Shown piece after piece: positions 52,911 through 62,193 of a stretch of 64,000 nucleotides of DNA. A program made the position numbers and the translations under genes. Location: contig CAWKOX010000008.1 of NCBI GenBank assembly GCA_963851095.1, positions 104,105 through 168,104 of the forward strand. The letters run 5' to 3'. Under the pieces are notes generated by a model. The model saw only the letters and a program-made list of their open reading frames with translations, did no database searches and was not told the DNA's origin. This DNA is from Oleispira sp963851095 (GTDB lineage Bacteria; Pseudomonadota; Gammaproteobacteria; Pseudomonadales; Oceanobacteraceae). Numbering within the stretch: the stretch's first letter is position 1; every line of letters starts with the position of its first letter.

Positions 52911-53506
52911 TACGCAGTTTCCTCATCAATACCGATTACTAAGATATTGTCACCTTCAAACGAATAAGGAGGAACAACCAAGTTATCAGCCGCTGGAGAA
53001 CCATTGTATACACGACCAGACATATCGAAGCGTGAACCGTGGCAAGGGCAGAAAAAACCACCTTTCCAATCAGCATCAAATGGCTCTGGCTTAACTTCTG
53101 CGTAAAATTTTGGTGCACAGCCTAAGTGAGTACATACACCTAGGAGAACCAATAATTCAGGCTGGCGAGAACGTTGCAAGTTATCGGCATATTCGGGCTG
53201 CTGAGCCTTATTACCATTCGCTGGATCTTTTAAACGATCGGTAAGGCCATCCAACATACCCAATACTTCTTGAGTACGACGTACGATGAACACTGGTTTA
53301 CCGCGCCATTCGGCTGTCAGCATCGCGCCAGGTTCTAATTTACTAATGTCTACTTTAGCAGGTGCACCAGCAGCTTTTGCTTTCTCGCTAGGATTCCATG
53401 AAGCAAGGAATGGAACAGCAACAAAGCCGGCGCCTACAGCACCAACAGCAGCGGTCGAACCCAGGAGTAGCAGACGTCGACTGTTATTCACGCCGTCTTG
53501 ACTCAT
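52910..53506 (-). CDS. petA: Ubiquinol-cytochrome c reductase, Rieske iron-sulphur subunit
   Basis: A 198-residue Rieske protein with a Tat-type N-terminus (NNSRRLLLLG) that stays as membrane anchor. The [2Fe-2S] ligands are in CTHLGC and CPCHGSRFD. ATG at 53506 with GGGAG upstream; a GTG one codon earlier is less likely. First gene of the operon. Confidence 0.97.
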   Translation of the reverse strand: MSQDGVNNSRRLLLLGSTAAVGAVGAGFVAVPFLASWNPSEKAKAAGAPAKVDISKLEPGAMLTAEWRGKPVFIVRRTQEVLGMLDGLTDRLKDPANGNKAQQPEYADNLQRSRQPELLVLLGVCTHLGCAPKFYAEVKPEPFDADWKGGFFCPCHGSRFDMSGRVYNGSPAADNLVVPPYSFEGDNILVIGIDEETA

Positions 53507-53635
53507 CACCTATTCTCCCATCATTATAATTTTTGGCTTAACGCAGTATAGCTTGTATTAATATACAAGCCCGCGCCAGCATCAGCTAGATATACTAAGC
53601 GGCGCACATAGTAATGAAAATGCGCTCCGCTGACA

Positions 53636-53705
53636 ACTAAAAACCCCGTTGAGACGGGAGCTTTAGGTAAAAAAAAACGCCCAATGCATAAGACATTGAG
53701 CGTTT
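53636..53705 (-). terminator. Double terminator after rpsI
   Basis: On the minus strand, ACGCTCAATG/CATTGGGCGT is followed by TTTTTTT, and a second hairpin CCCGT-CTCA-ACGGG follows with GTTTTT. The two in tandem should separate rpsI from the pet operon. Confidence 0.9.
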
Positions 53706-53728
53706 CTTGATGTAGCGCAAGTTTGATC

Positions 53729-54121
53729 TTAACGCTTGCTGAACTGTGGCTTCTTACGTGCTTTACGTAGACCAACTTTCTTACGTTCAACTTCACGAGC
53801 ATCACGAGTAACATAACCCGCTGCACGAAGAGTAGGACGAAGGGCTTCGTCATACTGCATCAATGCACGTGTAATACCGTGACGAATCGCGCCAGCTTGA
53901 CCGCTACCGCCGCCGCCTTTTACGTTTACAATCACGTCAAATTTTTCTAGACCTTCAGTCAGTTCTAGAGGCTGACGTACTACCATACGTGCAGTCTCAC
54001 GACCAAAATAAGCTTCGATAGTTTTTTTGTTAATCTGGATAGTGCCTGTACCTGGACGTAAAAATACGCGTGCAGTTGAGGTCTTACGACGGCCAGTACC
54101 GTAATATTGAGTAGCTGCCAT
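53729..54121 (-). CDS. rpsI: 30S ribosomal protein S9
   Basis: A 130-residue ribosomal protein; its tail reaches the P-site tRNA. Motifs: YYGTGRRKTSTARVFLRPG, NVKGGGGSGQAGAIRHGI and the C-terminal KAPQFSKR-type end, here KKPQFSKR. Four bases after rplM. Confidence 0.99.
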   Translation of the reverse strand: MAATQYYGTGRRKTSTARVFLRPGTGTIQINKKTIEAYFGRETARMVVRQPLELTEGLEKFDVIVNVKGGGGSGQAGAIRHGITRALMQYDEALRPTLRAAGYVTRDAREVERKKVGLRKARKKPQFSKR

Positions 54122-54124
54122 ATC

Positions 54125-54559
54125 TTATCCGTTAATCTCTAAAGTTTGTGGCTGTTGAGCTGCATGTGGATGCTCAGAACCAGCATACACTTTAAGCTTA
54201 CGATACATATCACGACCTAAAGGATTCTTTGGAAGCATTCCTTTAACAGCCTGTTCGATAACCATTTCTGGCTTATGATCGATTAGCTTGTCGAAAGAGA
54301 TAGAACGCAAACCACCTGGGTAACCAGTGTGACGGTAATACATTTTATCAGTCGTTTTTTTGCCGGTAACACGAATCTTTTCCGCGTTGATAACAACGAT
54401 ATAATCGCCAGTATCTACGTGAGGAGTATATTCTGGCTTATGTTTGCCCTTTAAACGAAGAGCAATCTCAGTTGCCAGACGCCCCAGAGTCTTTTCGGCT
54501 GCGTCAACTATAAACCACTCGCGTTGTACGCTTTCTGGTTTTGCACTATAAGTTTTCAT
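54125..54559 (-). CDS. rplM: 50S ribosomal protein L13
   Basis: A 144-residue early-assembly protein of the large subunit. Motifs: WFIVDAAEKTLGRLATEIA, GKHKPEYTPHVDTGDYIVV and HTGYPGGLR; GMLPKNPLGRDMYRKLKVY is typical of the C-terminal part. It leads the rplM-rpsI operon. Confidence 0.99.
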   Translation of the reverse strand: MKTYSAKPESVQREWFIVDAAEKTLGRLATEIALRLKGKHKPEYTPHVDTGDYIVVINAEKIRVTGKKTTDKMYYRHTGYPGGLRSISFDKLIDHKPEMVIEQAVKGMLPKNPLGRDMYRKLKVYAGSEHPHAAQQPQTLEING

Positions 54560-54715
54560 TAATTTCTCGCCTTTCTAGGGCTTTGCAATCTTAAAAAAGA
54601 GGCGGAATTCTACACAAGTAGAGGCCACCACGCAAGCCCAATTTACGAAGTTACAAATTCACAATGCCTTTATAAAGCTCAGGGGGACGGGGCGAGCTAA
54701 AATTAAAGCATTGTA

Positions 54716-55027
54716 TTAATATTTTTCAGGTTGATGATAATTCACCAAACCCCAAATTACAGTCAGGAGGGCTACCATAATGTCTAACAAAATGGCCAAC
54801 GCCATAGCACTAGAGCTTTCTTCCTGATTACTGCAGTCCAATACTTGGTCTGCATAGAAGCTAAGAGTATAACCTAAGAGGCCAATCAATATGGCTGCTG
54901 CTAGGAAATAGCCTTTTGCATCATCGAGTGTCAGCTAGCGGGGGTTAACTCGCTACTGGAAAATTCGGTACGCACCATAACAGATTAACGCCGCCATGGG
55001 TATTGAAATTACGAAATAAGCGGTCAT
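54716..55027 (-). pseudogene. Small two-helix membrane protein with two in-frame amber codons
   Basis: From ATG at 55027 a 104-codon frame runs to TAA at 54716 and stays in frame throughout, but TAG occurs at codon 25 (54955-54953) and codon 31 (54937-54935). The product would be MTAYFVISIPMAALICYGAY with RIFQ, stop, RVNPR, stop, LTLDDAKGYFLAAAILIGLL (in part), then a helix ALAILLDIMVALLTVIWGL. Each TAG is one transition away from CAG. TAG is used as a normal stop elsewhere here (NPr, mgtE, DUF547), so these should terminate. It is probably a recently inactivated gene; no family recognised. It fills most of the 600-base gap between rplM and prfC. Confidence 0.6.
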
Positions 55028-55167
55028 TATTTATTCACTATCATTCGTATTGGCCAAAACAAAAGTCTCTAGCCAATGGCTCGACTCATGCCACAATACT
55101 CGCCAACAATGGCAGTCGCGCGAATCGAGTGACATGCAGGCTACCTATTTGTTCACTGAAATTCTAT

Positions 55168-56751
55168 TTAGTGCTCACGAGTCGCGCTAAATTCAACTTC
55201 AGGGAATCGATCTTGAGTTAAGCTTAAGTTGACTCGCGTTGGCGCAATATAGGTTAAGTGACCACCGCCATCCAAGGCTAAGTTATCCGCTGACTTACGC
55301 TTAAATTCGGTAAAAATCTTATCATCGTCACAATAAACCCAACGTGCCGTACTCACACTAATAGGCTCATAGATACACTCAACCTTGTATTCATCACGCA
55401 GGCGCTGCTGAACAACATCAAACTGCAGCACACCCACCGCTCCTAGAATAAGGTCGTTATTATTTAGAGGCATAAATAACTGAGTCGCACCTTCTTCTGA
55501 CAACTGCTGCAAGCCTTTTTGCAGCTGCTTCATTTTAAGTGGGTCTTTTAGACGTACCCGCTTAAATAATTCTGGGGCAAAGTGTGGGATGCCCGTGAAG
55601 CGCATTTCTTCACCCTGAGTAAAGGTATCACCAATCTGAATGGTTCCGTGATTGTGCAAACCAATAATCTCGCCCGAAATAGCTTCTTCAACATTGGTTC
55701 GATCACCCGCCAAAAAAGTCACCGCATCGGCAACTTTAATATCTTTACCTAAGCGCGAGTGTCTCATTTTCATGCCACGGCTATAGGTACCCGAACAAAT
55801 ACGCATAAACGCAATACGGTCTCTATGCTTTGGGTCCATATTGGCTTGAATCTTAAAAATAAAGCCGCTGAATTTTTCTTCTGTTGGCAATACTGTACGA
55901 TCACCCGCTTCGCGTGCAATCGGTGATGGCGCCCACTCAACAAAGTAGTTCAACATTTCACGAATACCAAAGTTCGCCAGTGCTGTACCAAAAAATACAG
56001 GGGTCATTTCACCCGCTAGATATTCTTCTAAATTGAACTCATAGCTTCCGCCACGAACCAGCTCGACTTCATCAATTAATTCGTCAACTAAGTCCGTACC
56101 TAACTCAGCACGTGCTTCATCAGTATCTAGTCCCTGAATCTGTACGTCATCAGGAACAACACTCGCCTGTCCAGGCGAGAATAAATGTACGGTATCGGTA
56201 TATAGGTTATAAACGCCACGAAATGCCTTCCCCATACCGATAGGCCAGGTAATAGGAGCGCACTTTATATTCAGAACCGATTCAACTTCATCTAATACAT
56301 CAATCTGATCACGCACTTCGCGATCCATTTTATTGATAAAGGTGAAAATTGGAGTATCACGTAAGCGACAAACGTCCATCAGCTTGATCGTACGATCCTC
56401 TACCCCTTTCGCACCATCAATGACCATTAATACGGAATCAACAGCGGTTAAAGTTCGATAAGTATCTTCCGAGAAGTCTTCGTGCCCAGGGGTATCGAGT
56501 AGATTAACCATTCGGTCGTTGTAGGGAAATTGCATGACAGAGGTAGTAATAGAAATACCACGATCTTGCTCCATCTTCATCCAATCGGATGTCGCCATGC
56601 GGCCAGTCTTTTTACCCTTCACCGTACCCGCTAATTGAATAGCATTACCTAATAATAAAAGTTTTTCGGTGATGGTGGTTTTACCCGCATCAGGGTGGGA
56701 AATAATGCCGAATGTGCGACGTTTTCCAACTTCTTCTGCAAACTGACTCAT
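55168..56751 (-). CDS. prfC: Peptide chain release factor 3
   Basis: A 527-residue GTPase that recycles RF1 and RF2 from the ribosome. G-domain motifs SHPDAGKTT, DTPGHEDFS and NKMDRE are intact; the domains II and III are of normal length. Motif GRMATSDWMKMEQDRGISI is the switch I region. Confidence 0.98.
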   Translation of the reverse strand: MSQFAEEVGKRRTFGIISHPDAGKTTITEKLLLLGNAIQLAGTVKGKKTGRMATSDWMKMEQDRGISITTSVMQFPYNDRMVNLLDTPGHEDFSEDTYRTLTAVDSVLMVIDGAKGVEDRTIKLMDVCRLRDTPIFTFINKMDREVRDQIDVLDEVESVLNIKCAPITWPIGMGKAFRGVYNLYTDTVHLFSPGQASVVPDDVQIQGLDTDEARAELGTDLVDELIDEVELVRGGSYEFNLEEYLAGEMTPVFFGTALANFGIREMLNYFVEWAPSPIAREAGDRTVLPTEEKFSGFIFKIQANMDPKHRDRIAFMRICSGTYSRGMKMRHSRLGKDIKVADAVTFLAGDRTNVEEAISGEIIGLHNHGTIQIGDTFTQGEEMRFTGIPHFAPELFKRVRLKDPLKMKQLQKGLQQLSEEGATQLFMPLNNNDLILGAVGVLQFDVVQQRLRDEYKVECIYEPISVSTARWVYCDDDKIFTEFKRKSADNLALDGGGHLTYIAPTRVNLSLTQDRFPEVEFSATREH

Positions 56752-57027
56752 TTTGCGTTTAGCCTATGATTTGGATCAAAAAACGGCATTATACAGAATA
56801 CTGGTCGACACCGCATTTTTATGAGCAAACAATCGGCAGTCTTTTGTTATCTTTAAGTATTTTATAATATAAGAAAGCAGCCCCCGCTCTTCGCGACCAG
56901 CTAAATAGCTACTTTACATCTATGCCGTCCACTAACAAGCTCTTATGACATGGATCAAACTCCCAATTATGCAGAGCAACAACATCACCGTATAATAGGA
57001 AGAACACCCTTGAGATTGATGTAATTT

Positions 57028-58287
57028 ATGCAGAATACAGCGCTTTACACACCCAATAGTAATCTCACGTTCGTGATTACTCGTCTGACTTACCTGCGCT
57101 TCGCTATAATCACTTTATTACTCATACTACTAATCTATCTTAGTCTGAACCATACCCAAGTTGATCTCATGGCATGGATCGCAATAAGCTGTTACGCCCC
57201 TCTATTAGCAGTGGGGATTTATCATAGCCGACGAGGGATACAACCTATTCACCTGGTGATTCACTTACTATTTGAATGCCAGATATTAACCATCTTTTTA
57301 TTTTTCACTGGCGGAGCTAGTAATCCTCTAATTTCCTACTTCCTGATATTGATCGTCTTTGCAGCCTATAACTTAAGTCGCTTGTGGGTTTGGCTTATTG
57401 CAATAACCTGCATCTTGGATTACAGCATTTTGACGCAATTCTACCAGCCGCTTCAGTTGAGTATTTCCAGTCATCACTTAGCTAGCCAAACAGGGCAGCA
57501 AAGTTTCTTAGATTGGCATCTCGCAGGCATGTGGATAACGTTTTTAGTCAGTGCCATCACTCTGAGTATACTCATCCCTGCTCTTATGCAAGCAACCACC
57601 AAAAAACGCCAACAGTTAACAGAGCTTAGAGAGAAGCAGCTTAAGAATGAGCAATTAATTGGCATCGCAACACTCGCTGCTGGCACCGCACACGAAATGG
57701 GGACGCCGCTGATGACAATGGAAATGATTTTAAATGATGCCATTGAGCATAAGTTGCCACTGAATGAAAATGATACCGAACTACTGCATCAGCAAGTAAT
57801 GATATGTCGCCAGTCACTTCAACGCTTAGCGCTTGCCGGCCGAAATATACATAACGAACCAGAGAACATTAATGCTAATAACTGGCTAGCCTCACTATTG
57901 CACCGCTGGCGCTTAAGTCAGCCGAATGCGCTTTGGCTAAACGCAGGGCTTGAACATCAAGCCTACCTGCGTAAGTCACCATTATTAGACCAGGCCATCC
58001 TTAACTTGTTAGATAATGCGACTCAGGCTGGCAATGAAACAATTGAAATATCAAGCGAAGTGATCGATGAGCTATGGACACTGACAATACATCAGCCCGA
58101 TACTCAGGCGTCACAGCATTTGCAACAGCACCATTTATTTTCTAGTAATAAAAAGCATGGCATTGGTCTAGGCCTTTATCTCAGCAATGCAAGTATTGAG
58201 CAATTTGATGGTCAGGTTCACCTAATCGCTAATCGAGATGGCTCAACTAGCTGTATAATCCAACTTCCTTTCTCGAGTAACGGCTAA
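57028..58287 (+). CDS. RegB/PrrB-type redox sensor histidine kinase
   Basis: A 419-residue sensor kinase. Residues 15-185 have six membrane helices, with FFTGGASNP at about 92-100, matching the quinone-binding GGxxNP motif of RegB. The cytoplasmic part has the phosphorylated His222 in GTAHEMGTPL, Cys260 in VMICRQSL (38 residues later, close to the redox-active Cys of RegB), the N-box LNLLDNATQAG and the G-box HGIGLGLYLSN. It is predicted to sense respiratory or redox state and phosphorylate its partner response regulator, whose ATG overlaps its stop codon. Confidence 0.93.
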   Translation: MQNTALYTPNSNLTFVITRLTYLRFAIITLLLILLIYLSLNHTQVDLMAWIAISCYAPLLAVGIYHSRRGIQPIHLVIHLLFECQILTIFLFFTGGASNPLISYFLILIVFAAYNLSRLWVWLIAITCILDYSILTQFYQPLQLSISSHHLASQTGQQSFLDWHLAGMWITFLVSAITLSILIPALMQATTKKRQQLTELREKQLKNEQLIGIATLAAGTAHEMGTPLMTMEMILNDAIEHKLPLNENDTELLHQQVMICRQSLQRLALAGRNIHNEPENINANNWLASLLHRWRLSQPNALWLNAGLEHQAYLRKSPLLDQAILNLLDNATQAGNETIEISSEVIDELWTLTIHQPDTQASQHLQQHHLFSSNKKHGIGLGLYLSNASIEQFDGQVHLIANRDGSTSCIIQLPFSSNG

Positions 58288-58832
58288 TGAATACAGTAAC
58301 GTCTTACAAGAAAATTCTTATCATTGATGATGAAGAGCGCTTTGCACAAGTTCTGGGGCGAAGCATGGAACGCCTTGGCCATTCAGCCAGTTACGCTACA
58401 AATCCGGAAGACGCCATACAACAATTATCCACCGAGACATATGATTGGATTAGTTTAGATCTGCGCTTAGGCCAGGATTCTGGTCTAGCACTACTGCCTA
58501 GGCTTAGAGAACTCAGCCATCAATCTAAAATTGTCGTACTCACAGGCTTTGCCAGCATATCTACGGCCGTTGAAGCCATTAAGCAGGGAGCGTTTAACTA
58601 CCTGCATAAGCCCGCAAGCGTCAAAGAACTATTAACAGCATTTGAAGATGCCAATGAAGAAACGCCGACAGAAATAACAGAGGAACCAATGTCAGTAGAA
58701 AGACTTGAATGGGAGCATATACAAAGAGTTTTATTAGAAAACGAGGGCAACATTTCCTCAACGGCACGCGCATTAGGCATGCACCGCAGAACCTTACAAA
58801 GAAAGCTTCAGAAGCATCCTATTCGGCCTTAA
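58287..58832 (+). CDS. RegA/PrrA-type response regulator
   Basis: A 181-residue regulator with a receiver domain (IDDEERFAQVL; phosphorylated Asp58 in SLDLRLG; conserved Thr and Lys in VVLTGFA and LHKPAS) and a C-terminal Fis-type helix-turn-helix (GNISSTARALGMHRRTLQRK, in part). RegA-type proteins switch on genes of low-oxygen respiration. Coupled with the upstream kinase. Confidence 0.95.
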   Translation: MNTVTSYKKILIIDDEERFAQVLGRSMERLGHSASYATNPEDAIQQLSTETYDWISLDLRLGQDSGLALLPRLRELSHQSKIVVLTGFASISTAVEAIKQGAFNYLHKPASVKELLTAFEDANEETPTEITEEPMSVERLEWEHIQRVLLENEGNISSTARALGMHRRTLQRKLQKHPIRP

Positions 58833-58873
58833 TCAGTGTTTATTTCCCATAATTGGAAATATCGATAAAAGAA

Positions 58874-59326
58874 TTAGAGGTAACACGCCAATAAAATAGC
58901 ATCTTCACTACCCTGCTTACTCGGATAATAATTACGGCGAATACCCACTTCATTAAAGCCAAACTGATGGTACATAGTAAAGGCTGGACGATTCGATTCT
59001 CGCACCTCTAGAAAAACCTCAACACAATTTTTGCTGGTTGCGTAAGCAAGAATGTTTTCCATTAATTGATAACCAATACGCTGCCTTTGAGCCTTTGGTG
59101 ATACTGCAATATTAATGACGCTCGCTTCATCTGCCACCGTACTCAAAATGGCATGGCCAAGTATTTCTGCAGGCGTATCAACACCAGCTGGCGCCTCAAA
59201 AACGATACAGTAATATCGCTTTTGATTGCTCGCCATAATGGATGCTGAGCACGGAAAATCATACGCTAAACGCTCATTGATCATTACCGCATCAAGATCG
59301 CTTTCTTGCATTAATCGAATTGACAT
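58874..59326 (-). CDS. rimI: Ribosomal protein S18 alanine N-acetyltransferase
   Basis: A 150-residue GNAT enzyme. Motif A is INIAVSPKAQRQRIGYQLMENIL (in part) and the family ending is EVRESNRPAFTMYHQFGFNEVG (in part) with RRNYYP. It lies three bases after the holD-like gene, as holD-rimI in E. coli. Confidence 0.93.
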   Translation of the reverse strand: MSIRLMQESDLDAVMINERLAYDFPCSASIMASNQKRYYCIVFEAPAGVDTPAEILGHAILSTVADEASVINIAVSPKAQRQRIGYQLMENILAYATSKNCVEVFLEVRESNRPAFTMYHQFGFNEVGIRRNYYPSKQGSEDAILLACYL

Positions 59327-59329
59327 AAA

Positions 59330-60118
59330 TTAGGATATAGATTTCTTAGAAAGTGTTTGAAGTGCATACCAGAGGCTTTTCTTACCTGTCACACTGTAGA
59401 GTTCATTTCGATCATTCACTGAAAACAAGGCTTTCGAGGCAACTTTCTCTAGCCACAACTGGCTTGAAGAATCCATCGCAACCCAGCCACGAGCGCCTTG
59501 GCTACTCATAAATTCCCATTGAGCGGTTAATGCTCTTAAGGCTACTGGCATTGACTGATCTTCATCGCTGCCCTCAATATAAGGCCATTTAAATTGTGAA
59601 TAACTCGCCTGAGGTGCAACGCTTCCTAACAATGAATAACTCACTGCCGTTTGAAAACCATGATCTTGTGGTGCAAACGCTTGGCCCGAAACCCACAAAA
59701 TGCCACAAGGCCATAACGCGAAATGTAATTCAAAGTTTGGAACCGTTAGGTCTGAAGTCGGAGTATCGACACCATGATCACTAATGGCTTCAGTATTACT
59801 AATAGAATGTGTAGATTCATCCTTATTATTAGAAACACCTACCTTAGACTCAGGTTGCTCACGCTCAAGACTCTGAGTAGAGGATACTTTGGTAACAACA
59901 GGCTCTTCTGAAGCAGTATTCGTCAGCCCCATTCCTGCCAACAGGTCAGCAGCATGCCCAGCTTTAACCGGAACACTTCCGCTGGCTTCCAAAGAAGCAT
60001 TAGCCGCTTCGGAGCCTGCCAACCAGTTCGATTCAGCAGCATTATCCAAGGCGTGTCGAGGCATCCATAACTGGATACCCATTGCCTTTAAATATTCAAT
60101 ACGCTGCTGCTCTAACAT
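59330..60118 (-). CDS. HolD-like protein (candidate DNA polymerase III psi subunit)
   Basis: A 262-residue protein. The first 20 residues, QQRIEYLKAMGIQLWMPRHA, match the start of psi (E. coli QLQQLGITQWSLRRP), which binds chi. A low-complexity Ser/Glu-rich linker (about 30-125) is followed by a globular domain (FELHFALWPCGILWVSGQAF, in part). It is twice the size of E. coli HolD, as in other marine species and pseudomonads. The neighbour rimI supports the assignment, but the sequence similarity is limited to the N-terminus. Confidence 0.65.
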   Translation of the reverse strand: MLEQQRIEYLKAMGIQLWMPRHALDNAAESNWLAGSEAANASLEASGSVPVKAGHAADLLAGMGLTNTASEEPVVTKVSSTQSLEREQPESKVGVSNNKDESTHSISNTEAISDHGVDTPTSDLTVPNFELHFALWPCGILWVSGQAFAPQDHGFQTAVSYSLLGSVAPQASYSQFKWPYIEGSDEDQSMPVALRALTAQWEFMSSQGARGWVAMDSSSQLWLEKVASKALFSVNDRNELYSVTGKKSLWYALQTLSKKSIS

Positions 60119-60151
60119 GACTTCATCATTTTTACAGAATAAGCGATTAGC

Positions 60152-61699
60152 TTATACACCTTCTGTTTGCGGATGCTGACGAGCTTGATCATCCATCAAC
60201 ATGTTTAAGGCACAGATATAAGCTTTCGCCGAAGCAATGACAATATCCGTATCGGCACCGCTGCCATTAACAATACGACCACCCTTCTCTAAACGTACCG
60301 TTACTTCTCCCTGAGAATCGGTACCTTCAGTAATCGCGTTAACAGTGTATAACTGCAGAGTTGCTTTGGAATTGATAATATCTTCAATCGCTTTAAACGC
60401 AGCATCAACAGGGCCACTGCCGTCTGCTTTAGCTTTTTTCTCTGCACCATCCATATTTAAAACAACTTCAGACGTAGGGGTTTCACCCGTCTGACTATTG
60501 GCGCATAAAGAAATTAACTTAAAACGTTCAACCGCTGTTTTAGCAATACTCTCGGAGACCAATGCCTGTAAATCTTCATCGAAAATTTCATGTTTCTTAT
60601 CGGCTAACTCTTTGAAGCGAGCAAAGGCATTATTCAAAGCTTCATCGGTCGTAAATTTCACATCAAGCTCTTCCAAGCGACTACGAAATGCAGCACGGCC
60701 CGAGTGCTTGCCCATAATCATCTTATTTGCGCCCCAGCCAACATCCTCAGCCTTCATGATTTCATAGGTTTCGCGATGCTTTAATACACCATCTTGGTGA
60801 ATACCTGATTCATGTGCAAACGCATTTGCGCCGACAATAGCCTTGTTCGGCTGAACTGGGAAGCCTGTAATAGAAGAAACCAAACGCGAAGTCGGTACAA
60901 TATGAGTCGCATCAATTCCCGTATTGATATTGAAGAAATCTTGACGAGTTCGAGTCGCCATTACCAACTCTTCTAACGATGCGTTACCTGCTCGCTCACC
61001 CAAGCCATTAATAGTACATTCAACCTGACGAGCACCATTGGTAACCGCCGCTAAAGAATTAGCCACGGCTAAACCTAGATCGTTATGGCAATGCACAGAG
61101 AAAATAGCTTTATCAGCATTTGGAATACGTTCAATTAACGTCTTAATAGTAGCGCCAAATTCTGAGGGGATCGCATAACCAACCGTATCTGGAATGTTAA
61201 TTGTGCGAGCACCTGCGTTGATCGCAGCTTCGATAATACGACACAAAAAATCGATTTCGGAGCGACCAGCATCCTCACAAGAAAACTCAACATCTTCTAC
61301 AAAATTACGGGCTTTTTTAACCGCATAAACAGCACGCTCGATAACCTGATCTGGCTCCATACGTAGCTTGTGCTGCATATGAATAGGTGAGGTAGCAATA
61401 AAGGTATGGATACGAGCACGCTCGGCCTTCTTAAGAGCTTCAGCTGCATGTTCAATATCGCGATCAACGGCGCGAGCCAAGCTACAAATCGTACTGAACT
61501 TAACGTTTTCAGCAACTGCTTGGATCGACTCAAAATCACCTGGGCTCGCTGCAGCAAAGCCCGCTTCGATAACATCTACCTTCATCTTTTCGAGGGCTTT
61601 ACCGATACGAATTTTTTCATTTTTCGTCATAGATGCGCCAGGGCTTTGTTCGCCATCACGCATAGTCGTATCAAATATGATTAAGTTATCTTGGCTCAT
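60152..61699 (-). CDS. leuA: 2-isopropylmalate synthase
   Basis: The first enzyme of leucine synthesis, a Claisen condensation of acetyl-CoA and 2-oxoisovalerate. 515 residues: TIM barrel with metal site FDTTMRDGEQSPGASM and HCHNDLGLAVAN, and a C-terminal leucine-binding regulatory domain (about 390-505). It is transcribed alone, downstream of the rRNA operon terminator. Confidence 0.98.
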   Translation of the reverse strand: MSQDNLIIFDTTMRDGEQSPGASMTKNEKIRIGKALEKMKVDVIEAGFAAASPGDFESIQAVAENVKFSTICSLARAVDRDIEHAAEALKKAERARIHTFIATSPIHMQHKLRMEPDQVIERAVYAVKKARNFVEDVEFSCEDAGRSEIDFLCRIIEAAINAGARTINIPDTVGYAIPSEFGATIKTLIERIPNADKAIFSVHCHNDLGLAVANSLAAVTNGARQVECTINGLGERAGNASLEELVMATRTRQDFFNINTGIDATHIVPTSRLVSSITGFPVQPNKAIVGANAFAHESGIHQDGVLKHRETYEIMKAEDVGWGANKMIMGKHSGRAAFRSRLEELDVKFTTDEALNNAFARFKELADKKHEIFDEDLQALVSESIAKTAVERFKLISLCANSQTGETPTSEVVLNMDGAEKKAKADGSGPVDAAFKAIEDIINSKATLQLYTVNAITEGTDSQGEVTVRLEKGGRIVNGSGADTDIVIASAKAYICALNMLMDDQARQHPQTEGV

Positions 61700-61856
61700 T
61701 AAAGGCTCCGCAAATTCAAGCTACATACTCTGAGAAATACGCCCAGAGTTAGGAATAATTATTACGTTAATTATGACATAGCTCGTTTGAAAGCGCTCGT
61801 TTTGAGTGGGGATAAGCTTACAGAAGGCACTAGCATTTTCTCCAGACGAAAAAAAA

Positions 61857-61885
61857 CCCTAACAGGGTAACCTGTTAGGGTTTTT
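61857..61885 (-). terminator. rRNA operon terminator
   Basis: A 9-base stem CCCTAACAG/CTGTTAGGG (61857-61865, 61872-61880) with a 6-base loop; on the minus strand it ends in a run of T. Confidence 0.9.
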
Positions 61886-61894
61886 AGAATAAGA

Positions 61895-62011
61895 GCTTGA
61901 CGATGACCTACTCTCACATGGGGAAGCCCCACACTACCATCGGCGCTACTGCGTTTCACTTCTGAGTTCGGGATGGGTTCAGGTGGTTCCACAGCGCTAT
62001 TGTCGTCAAGC
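61895..62011 (-). rRNA. rrf: 5S ribosomal RNA
   Basis: About 117 nt. On the minus strand it starts TGCTTGACGACAATAGCGC, has the conserved CCCATCCCGAACTCAGAAGTG, and ends GAGAGTAGGTCATCGTCAAG. The 5' and 3' ends pair. Located 3' of 23S. Confidence 0.95.
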
Positions 62012-62193
62012 AAACCTTGATGCCTTGTGTTTGTCTTACTGTCTACGACCAACTTGTTAGGGTTAGGAGACTGCAGCACTTAGCAAATAGGGTCGGATAC
62101 ATGTTTGATTTTATCTTAGTGTTAATTCTCAATTAAATGTTGTTTCTCAGTTTGATCTACAACACCAACTTCTTTTGCGAAGTTTTGGTGTTA

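Noticed and set aside
53524..53853. 109-codon frame overlapping rpsI and its terminators
   Set aside because: It crosses two terminator hairpins and out-of-frame rpsI sequence. No ribosome site.
55003..55221. 72-codon plus-strand frame between rplM and prfC
   Set aside because: It overlaps the prfC 3' end antisense and has no ribosome site; the minus-strand pseudogene explains the region better.
56766..56779. FNR-like box ATGATttggATCAA upstream of prfC
   Set aside because: It is centred about 21 bases before the start codon, with no room for a class I or II promoter, and prfC is not an expected target. Probably chance in AT-rich DNA.
62161..62192. Inverted repeat between 5S and 23S as a terminator
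   Set aside because: No T-run; it borders the 23S 3' end and is better explained as part of the rRNA processing stem.
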